DNA from: Hyphococcus formosus
GTDB taxonomy: Bacteria > Pseudomonadota > Alphaproteobacteria > Caulobacterales > Parvularculaceae
Direction: 5' to 3'
Length of the DNA: 64,000 bases
Assembly (NCBI RefSeq): GCF_046736345.1
Contig: NZ_CP157210.1
Coordinates: 2,914,001 to 2,978,000 of the forward strand
How positions within the stretch are numbered: the stretch's first letter is position 1; each line of letters opens with the position of its first letter. Below, piece by piece: positions 59,454 through 64,000 of the stretch. A program made the translations under genes and the position numbers. Below the pieces are notes generated by a model. The model saw only the letters and a list, made by a program, of their open reading frames with translations, searched no databases and was not told the DNA's origin.

Positions 59454-59984
59454 TTATGCCAGCGCTTCTTCGCCAGTGAGGACTGCAGCCGCCGCATGAA
59501 CTGTCGATGCGATTCTCAGCGCAGTCTGAACTTGTTCTGTAGATAGGCCGCCGTCACGAACGACTTTTTCGTGAGAGTCGAGGCACATGCCGCAACCATT
59601 GACCGCAGACACTGCAAGCGACCAAAGTTCGAAGTCTACTTTTTCGACCCCGGGCTTGCCGATAATATTCATGCGTAGTTTAGCAGGCAACGTGCCATAA
59701 TCTTTTGCGGACATGAGGTGAATCGAACGGTAATAGACATTGTTCATGCCCATGATCGCAGCCGCCGCTTTTGCCGCGTTCAGTGCTTCTGGGGATAGCT
59801 TGTCTGCGACTTCGGCGTTGACTGCTTTGATTACCGTCGCATTGCCGGACGCGAGCGCAGCCGCAAGAAATGAACCCCATTTTTGTTGATCCGTTAACGT
59901 CGTTTCCGACGAAAGCGTGCCAAGATTCAAACGGATATCTTTTGCGTAATCCGGGATCTGGTCCCGTAAGGTGTCGATGCTCAT
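59454..59984 (-). CDS. ahpD: Alkyl hydroperoxidase AhpD
   Basis: 176 residues from the ATG at 59984 (GAGGAAA upstream). All-helical carboxymuconolactone decarboxylase-like fold. The active site is CGMCLDSHE: two redox cysteines with the following His, preceded by the conserved Glu in FELWSLAVSAVNGCG. MGMNNVYYRSIHLM is another AhpD motif. In mycobacteria AhpD reduces AhpC through a lipoamide relay; the same link is likely here, since ahpC lies directly upstream. A terminator-like hairpin separates the two genes. Confidence 0.94.
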   Translation of the reverse strand: MSIDTLRDQIPDYAKDIRLNLGTLSSETTLTDQQKWGSFLAAALASGNATVIKAVNAEVADKLSPEALNAAKAAAAIMGMNNVYYRSIHLMSAKDYGTLPAKLRMNIIGKPGVEKVDFELWSLAVSAVNGCGMCLDSHEKVVRDGGLSTEQVQTALRIASTVHAAAAVLTGEEALA

Positions 59985-60009
59985 GATATATTTCCTCGAA
60001 TGTTGATAC

Positions 60010-60049
60010 AAAAAGGGCGCGGCGGCGCTTTTATTGACCGCGCGCGCCC
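60010..60049 (-). terminator. Intercistronic terminator-like hairpin between ahpC and ahpD
   Basis: The arms GGGCGCG (60015-60021) and CGCGCCC (60043-60049) enclose a partly paired G+C-rich loop and are followed on the minus strand by TTTTTG. Partial termination here would give more AhpC than AhpD. Confidence 0.55.
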
Positions 60050-60062
60050 AAATTTTACGTCA

Positions 60063-60608
60063 CTAAAGTGTGTCGCCACCGATCGGACGGTTGCATGGGC
60101 AAAGTTCGTCCGTTTGCAACGCGTCAAGAACGCGGAGCGTGTCTTGTGGGTTACGGCCAACGTTCAGACCGTTCACATAGACGTGCTGGATGACATTGTG
60201 TGGATCGACCACGAATGTCGCACGGAGCGCAACACCTTCAGGTGCACGGATGCCAAGACCATCGATCAATGAACCCGTTGTATCAGCGAACTGATATGCC
60301 GGGTGCTTGTCTAGATCCGGGTGATCGCGGCGCCATGCAAGTTTACAGAACTCGTTGTCAGAGCTGCCGCCCATGACGACCGCATCGCGATCTTCGAATT
60401 CTTTTGCGAGACGACCGAACTCTGCGATCTCTGTTGGGCATACGAAGGTGAAGTCTTTCGGGTAGAAGTAGATGACTTTCCACTTCCCTGAAAAGCTGTC
60501 CTGCGTGATGTCTTCAAACGCAGACTCACCGTTTTCTTCGTGTGCATTGAAGCCTGGTTTTACGCCTACAACTTTAAAGTCTGGAAGTTTATCGCCGACG
60601 CCTAACAT
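60063..60608 (-). CDS. ahpC: Peroxiredoxin AhpC
   Basis: 181 residues. The peroxidatic cysteine is in FYPKDFTFVCPTEIAEF (Cys57 region), with the conserved Thr and the distal Arg in ALRATFVVDP. The C-terminal ELCPCNRPIGGDTL supplies the resolving cysteine, in a CPC arrangement instead of the usual VCPAxW. It reduces hydrogen peroxide and organic peroxides. It is divergent from oxyR and followed by ahpD, so OxyR control is expected. Confidence 0.95.
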   Translation of the reverse strand: MLGVGDKLPDFKVVGVKPGFNAHEENGESAFEDITQDSFSGKWKVIYFYPKDFTFVCPTEIAEFGRLAKEFEDRDAVVMGGSSDNEFCKLAWRRDHPDLDKHPAYQFADTTGSLIDGLGIRAPEGVALRATFVVDPHNVIQHVYVNGLNVGRNPQDTLRVLDALQTDELCPCNRPIGGDTL

Positions 60609-60699
60609 GCATGTCTCCTTTTAATCTCATTTAAGTGAACTCTCTCGCCCCAAAGGAACGATGAGACACACATAGGCCCATTGGATAATTAATCAAATA

Positions 60700-60721
60700 G
60701 ATTATATTGCTCTATATAATC
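60700..60721. promoter_or_regulatory. OxyR operator candidate between ahpC and oxyR
   Basis: 8-bp inverted repeat GATTATAT/ATATAATC with a 6-bp spacer, with further GATA/AATC-like elements on both sides (GGATAATTAATC before, CCGATAATG after). OxyR sites are made of such ATAG-like elements at about 10-bp intervals. It lies between divergent ahpC and oxyR, 31 bp before the oxyR start. Confidence 0.6.
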
Positions 60722-60751
60722 GAATTTACCGATAATGAGCGAGAGCCAGCG

Positions 60752-61651
60752 ATGACGCCACTTCCGACCCTTAGACAGCTTCAATTTTTCATGGCGCTTG
60801 TTCGTCGCGCTTCGTTTTCGAAAGCCGCAGAAGACTGTTTGGTTTCACAATCGACTTTGTCTTCCGCGATTAAAGAGATGGAAGCGTTGATGGATCAGCA
60901 GCTCGTTGACCGCTCGACCCGGGCTTTCGCTTTGACTCCTGCGGGCGAGGAGGTCGCATCGCGCGCGCCGGCGCTGCTGGCAGGTGCCGAGGACCTTGTT
61001 CGGGCAGCAAGTGGGCGCAGGCCATTGGAGGGACCATTCACTTTGGGGGTCATTCCGACCATAGCGCCATTCATTTTACCCAGAGCGGCCAAGCTTTTAA
61101 AAAAGGCCTATCCCGAACTCGATCTCTATCTACGTGAAGATCTGACGGCGACCTTAGCCGAGCGCCTCTCGGCAGGTTTGATTGATGCTGCCGTTTTGGC
61201 ATTTCCCTATGAAATTCATGGTGTCGATATCATTGAAATTGGCGATGATCCATTCTGGTTTGCTTGTGCGGAAAATCATCCGTTTGCGAACAAGAAATCT
61301 GTTTCGCGAACAGATGTGAACGGGTGCGAATTACTGCTTCTCGAAGATGGCCATTGTTTGCGCGATCATGCGATAGACGCGTGCGAGTTACGGGACCGCG
61401 ACGCCGCCGCTGCGTTTGGCGGGACGAGCTTATTTACGCTTGCTCAAATGGCGCGGTCAGGATTGGGCGCAACGTTATTGCCGGAAATGGCGGTGCGCGA
61501 AGGATTGGCAAAAGGTGCAGATCTCGTCACGATTCCATTTTCAGACCCAGCGCCAGCGCGGCGTATCGGCGTAGCGTGGCGTCATGGTTCCGGCCGGAAG
61601 GAAGAAGCGATGGCGTTGGCAGCAACCTTGAAAGAGGCCCTCGCCAATTAA
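60752..61651 (+). CDS. oxyR: OxyR, LysR-type peroxide sensor
   Basis: 299 residues from the ATG at 60752 (MTPLPTLRQLQFFMALVRRASFSKAAEDCLVSQSTLSSAIKEMEALMDQQLVDRS, HTH about 1-60). The redox switch is EDGHCLRDHAIDACELRD, with Cys202 and Cys211, nine residues apart as in E. coli OxyR (199 and 208). Peroxide should join them in a disulfide and turn on the divergent ahpCD. The stop overlaps the convergent AI-2E gene by four bases. Confidence 0.95.
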   Translation: MTPLPTLRQLQFFMALVRRASFSKAAEDCLVSQSTLSSAIKEMEALMDQQLVDRSTRAFALTPAGEEVASRAPALLAGAEDLVRAASGRRPLEGPFTLGVIPTIAPFILPRAAKLLKKAYPELDLYLREDLTATLAERLSAGLIDAAVLAFPYEIHGVDIIEIGDDPFWFACAENHPFANKKSVSRTDVNGCELLLLEDGHCLRDHAIDACELRDRDAAAAFGGTSLFTLAQMARSGLGATLLPEMAVREGLAKGADLVTIPFSDPAPARRIGVAWRHGSGRKEEAMALAATLKEALAN

Positions 61652-62772
61652 GCTGTTTTCGGTTCAAGTTCGCCATGTTTTATATCCGCGATCTTCCCAT
61701 TGTCAGACATCATGATCGCGATACCGCGTGTGGAATGGAACTGGGAAAGAACAATCATCACGGTTACCGTTATCGGTACGCTCAACAGTAATCCGGCGAA
61801 CCCCCAAAGCGAACCCCACACGCCTAATGAAAAAAGAATAACGAGAGGGCTGAGGTTGAGTGATCGGCCGACAAGGCGTGGCTCTATCCCGTTACTCATG
61901 ATTTGCTCCGCCCCAATCAGGCTTATAGCGGCAATTGTTGCCATGCGAATCCCGCCGCCATCAGGCTGAACAAGCGAGAGAAGGACTGGCAATGTAATCG
62001 CTGATGCAGCTCCGAAAATTGGAATATAATTCAGCACAAAAATCAATAATGCCCAGAACCCAGCAAATTGGACACCAATAATCAACATTATGACATAGCT
62101 GATAGACGCGGTGATCAGGTTCGACATCGTTTTTACGGTTATGTATTGGCGTACCATAATGCCAATGTCAGAAATGGTTTCATTGATGACGCGCCGTTGC
62201 CGATCATCTGCGCCCAAAAGGCCGATCTTTTTAAGAAGACGGCCCCGTTCAATTAGCATGAAAACCAAATACAAAAATACCGTGATAAATGTGAGGAAGT
62301 TAGAACTTAACGAGCGCAAACTCCCCGCAGCTTGCGAGAGAACGGGTTTGATCAGGTCGAGAGCGGACTGCTGAATTTGCTCAACACCGCCTAGTAAATC
62401 CTGAGGCAGGAAGTCAATTCCGCGGAAATAATCGATTGCGTTGCTCGCCAATCCCCGCAAGCGTTGTTCATAGCTTGGCCAAGTTTCCAGCAAGGTTTCG
62501 ACATTTGATCTTATGATCTCCACAAACAGAACCATTCCGCCCCCGATAAGCAAGAACGCGATCATGTAGCCAACCCAATCGGGCATGAAGCGGCCAATAA
62601 CCGGCGCGCGGCGAATGTTCTCTTTGAGGGTAAAAATCAGAAAACAAAGGAATCCCGCAACGACCAAAGGAATGATTACGCCGCGTCCGACATAGGCGAT
62701 AAAACCGATAAGAACCCCGATCGCTAGCCCGTAAAATGTCTTGGCCACGCTTTGTCCATCGGAATGAGGCAT
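61648..62772 (-). CDS. AI-2E family transporter (PerM-like)
   Basis: 374 residues from the ATG at 62772, which has AGGAGATC upstream. Seven to eight hydrophobic segments, two close pairs at the N-terminus and a C-terminal group with VLNYIPIFGAASAITLPVLLSLVQPDGG and GIEPRLVGRSLNLSPLVILFSLGVWGSLWGFAGLLLSVPITVTVMIVL, the PF01594 core. Despite its name the family includes sodium/proton antiporters and permeases of unknown substrate; no AI-2 link is visible here. It is divergent from pabB. Confidence 0.92.
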   Translation of the reverse strand: MPHSDGQSVAKTFYGLAIGVLIGFIAYVGRGVIIPLVVAGFLCFLIFTLKENIRRAPVIGRFMPDWVGYMIAFLLIGGGMVLFVEIIRSNVETLLETWPSYEQRLRGLASNAIDYFRGIDFLPQDLLGGVEQIQQSALDLIKPVLSQAAGSLRSLSSNFLTFITVFLYLVFMLIERGRLLKKIGLLGADDRQRRVINETISDIGIMVRQYITVKTMSNLITASISYVIMLIIGVQFAGFWALLIFVLNYIPIFGAASAITLPVLLSLVQPDGGGIRMATIAAISLIGAEQIMSNGIEPRLVGRSLNLSPLVILFSLGVWGSLWGFAGLLLSVPITVTVMIVLSQFHSTRGIAIMMSDNGKIADIKHGELEPKTA

Positions 62773-62865
62773 CAAAGATCTCCTGTTTTCTTGATGAGTA
62801 GGGTAATTTACGTGGTGTCCCAAGTCATCAAAGAACTGCTTTCGCTCAGGGAGCGTTTTGGCTAG

Positions 62866-64000
62866 ATGTCATACATGATCTCGATCGAAATAGACTGGCA
62901 AAACCCAGAGGAGGCCTTCGCTCCTTTTGTTGGCAAACCGCATGCGCATTTGCTCCATTCCGGGCAGTCGGCGGGAGATGATGGCTGGTCGGTGATTGTG
63001 GCAAATCCGGTTGAGATCATTGATACCGCCTCCTCAGAATCCTTTGATCGGCTAGACAATATTATTCGCCAGCGGCGGATCGATAGAGATTTTGGCTCAA
63101 ACAATTTCCCGTTCTGCGGCGGCGTTCTAGGGTATATAGGCTATGAAACTGCGGGTTATTTCGAGCCAAGTTTGAAACTGCCATCGCATGGTTATCCGTT
63201 CCCGGATATCAGTTTGGGCGTCTATGATGCCGCACTCGCGTTTTCGCAACGGCTCGGCAAAGGGTTTGTCATTGGGCGCACACGGTCAGCATGTGAACAA
63301 TTGCATGACCTGCTGCAGCGCCAAACAATCTCATCGACAGAATCCCAGGCATCGTTTGCGCTTGAATCGAATTTCTCAGAAGACGAATATCTGCAAGCGG
63401 TCGAAGCAGTGCGCGAAAACATTCTAGATGGCGACTATTACCAAATGAATTTATCGCAGCGCATTGTTGGGCAATCGCAAATGGTGGTTGATGCGTATTC
63501 AATCGCAAAAACCGCATTAAACACCGCAAATGCGCGATTTGGTGCGTTCATGCAGTTCAACGATGCGGCAATAGTTTCGACATCGCCGGAACGGTTTTTT
63601 AAAATCGATCCGCAGAGCAACAGAATTACCTGCGAGCCCATAAAAGGCACCCGTCCTCGTGGTGAAACGCATGAGGAAGATCGGGGGCTCGCTTCATCGC
63701 TCCAGAGCGACCCGAAAGATCGTGCTGAAAATATTATGATCGCGGATCTTATGCGTAATGATCTATCGCGCATATGCGATGATTATTCGATCAACGAGGA
63801 TAAGATTTGCGAGCTGATGACGCTGCCCAACGTGTTTCATCTTGTTTCGAAAATTAGCGGGAAATTGCGTACAGAAATCAATTTTTCAGATATTCTCAGA
63901 GCGTTATTCCCGTGTGGCTCCATTACGGGTGCGCCAAAAGTAGAGGCCATGGCCGCGATAGCGAGAATGGAGAAAGTTGGACGGGGTCCGTATTGCGGGG
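62866..64000 (+). CDS. pabB: Aminodeoxychorismate synthase component I, 3' end outside window
   Basis: 378 codons from the ATG at 62866 (MSYMISIEIDWQNPEEAFAPFVGK) to the window edge, open throughout. The chorismate-binding core shows FGAFMQFNDAAIVSTSPERFFK, CEPIKGTRPRGETHEEDRGLASSLQSDPKDRAENIMIADLMRNDLSRIC and FPCGSITGAPKVEAMAAIARME, all PabB/TrpE-family motifs; PIKGTRPR with the lysine marks the PabB branch rather than anthranilate synthase (TrpE has A instead of K). It makes aminodeoxychorismate for p-aminobenzoate and folate, with a glutamine amidotransferase PabA encoded elsewhere. Confidence 0.93.
   Translation, partial: MSYMISIEIDWQNPEEAFAPFVGKPHAHLLHSGQSAGDDGWSVIVANPVEIIDTASSESFDRLDNIIRQRRIDRDFGSNNFPFCGGVLGYIGYETAGYFEPSLKLPSHGYPFPDISLGVYDAALAFSQRLGKGFVIGRTRSACEQLHDLLQRQTISSTESQASFALESNFSEDEYLQAVEAVRENILDGDYYQMNLSQRIVGQSQMVVDAYSIAKTALNTANARFGAFMQFNDAAIVSTSPERFFKIDPQSNRITCEPIKGTRPRGETHEEDRGLASSLQSDPKDRAENIMIADLMRNDLSRICDDYSINEDKICELMTLPNVFHLVSKISGKLRTEINFSDILRALFPCGSITGAPKVEAMAAIARMEKVGRGPYCG

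Overview
The window looks like chromosomal DNA of an alphaproteobacterium. The pointers are several large TonB-dependent receptors, a class I lysyl-tRNA synthetase, a siroheme synthase / sulfite reductase / APS reductase operon with its DUF2849 and DUF934 partners, a double-length dCTP deaminase, and GcvA-like LysR regulators. The moderate G+C and the outer-membrane receptors would fit a marine Caulobacterales/Parvularculales-type organism, but the order is an inference and not secure. Most of the window is ordinary core genome, densely packed, with many short overlaps between genes.

Layout. 1-2.4 kb: end of a TonB-dependent receptor and an unrecognised secreted or anchored protein. 2.4-5.3 kb: a zinc metallopeptidase, then an A+T-rich insert with a stand-alone reverse transcriptase and a perfect 129-bp direct repeat, ending at trkH. 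5.3-10.3 kb: trkH, apaG, a dCTP deaminase, a small lipoprotein and an MFS transporter. 10.3-11.6 kb: a guanidine-II riboswitch with the guanidinium exporter gene gdx, then about 480 bp that may encode a structured RNA on the minus strand. 11.6-14.2 kb: DUF938 methyltransferase, radical SAM protein, SYLF protein. 14.4-18.3 kb: tRNA-Gly and a four-gene gtr-type glycan-modification operon. 18.9-21.1 kb: a TadE/TadG-like pair. 21.2-25.8 kb: IclR regulator, gloB, methyltransferase, hisC, tyrA.

26-31.7 kb: the prkA-yeaH-spoVR stress operon. 32-46 kb: BON-MscS channel, lysine-tRNA ligase, TerB protein, DASS transporter, pyrD, MATE transporter, hisI, cysS, pirin and a NifU/IscU-like scaffold. 46.6-51.1 kb: the cys operon, in which CysG makes siroheme for CysI while CysH supplies sulfite from APS. 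52.2-58.8 kb: two complete TonB-dependent receptor genes that share the same promoter layout and leader. 59.4-61.7 kb: ahpC-ahpD divergent from oxyR, a peroxide-response unit with a palindromic operator candidate between them. 61.6-64 kb: an AI-2E family permease and the start of pabB, which runs off the window.

The strongest candidate for something unusual is the reverse transcriptase locus at 3337-5231. The RT keeps its catalytic residues but carries no recognisable retron, group II intron or diversity-generating-retroelement companion. It is preceded by a tandemly duplicated 355-bp unit that could be a template or noncoding RNA. The riboswitch of gdx, the possible RNA gene at 10.97-11.46 kb and the shared receptor leaders are the next most interesting points.
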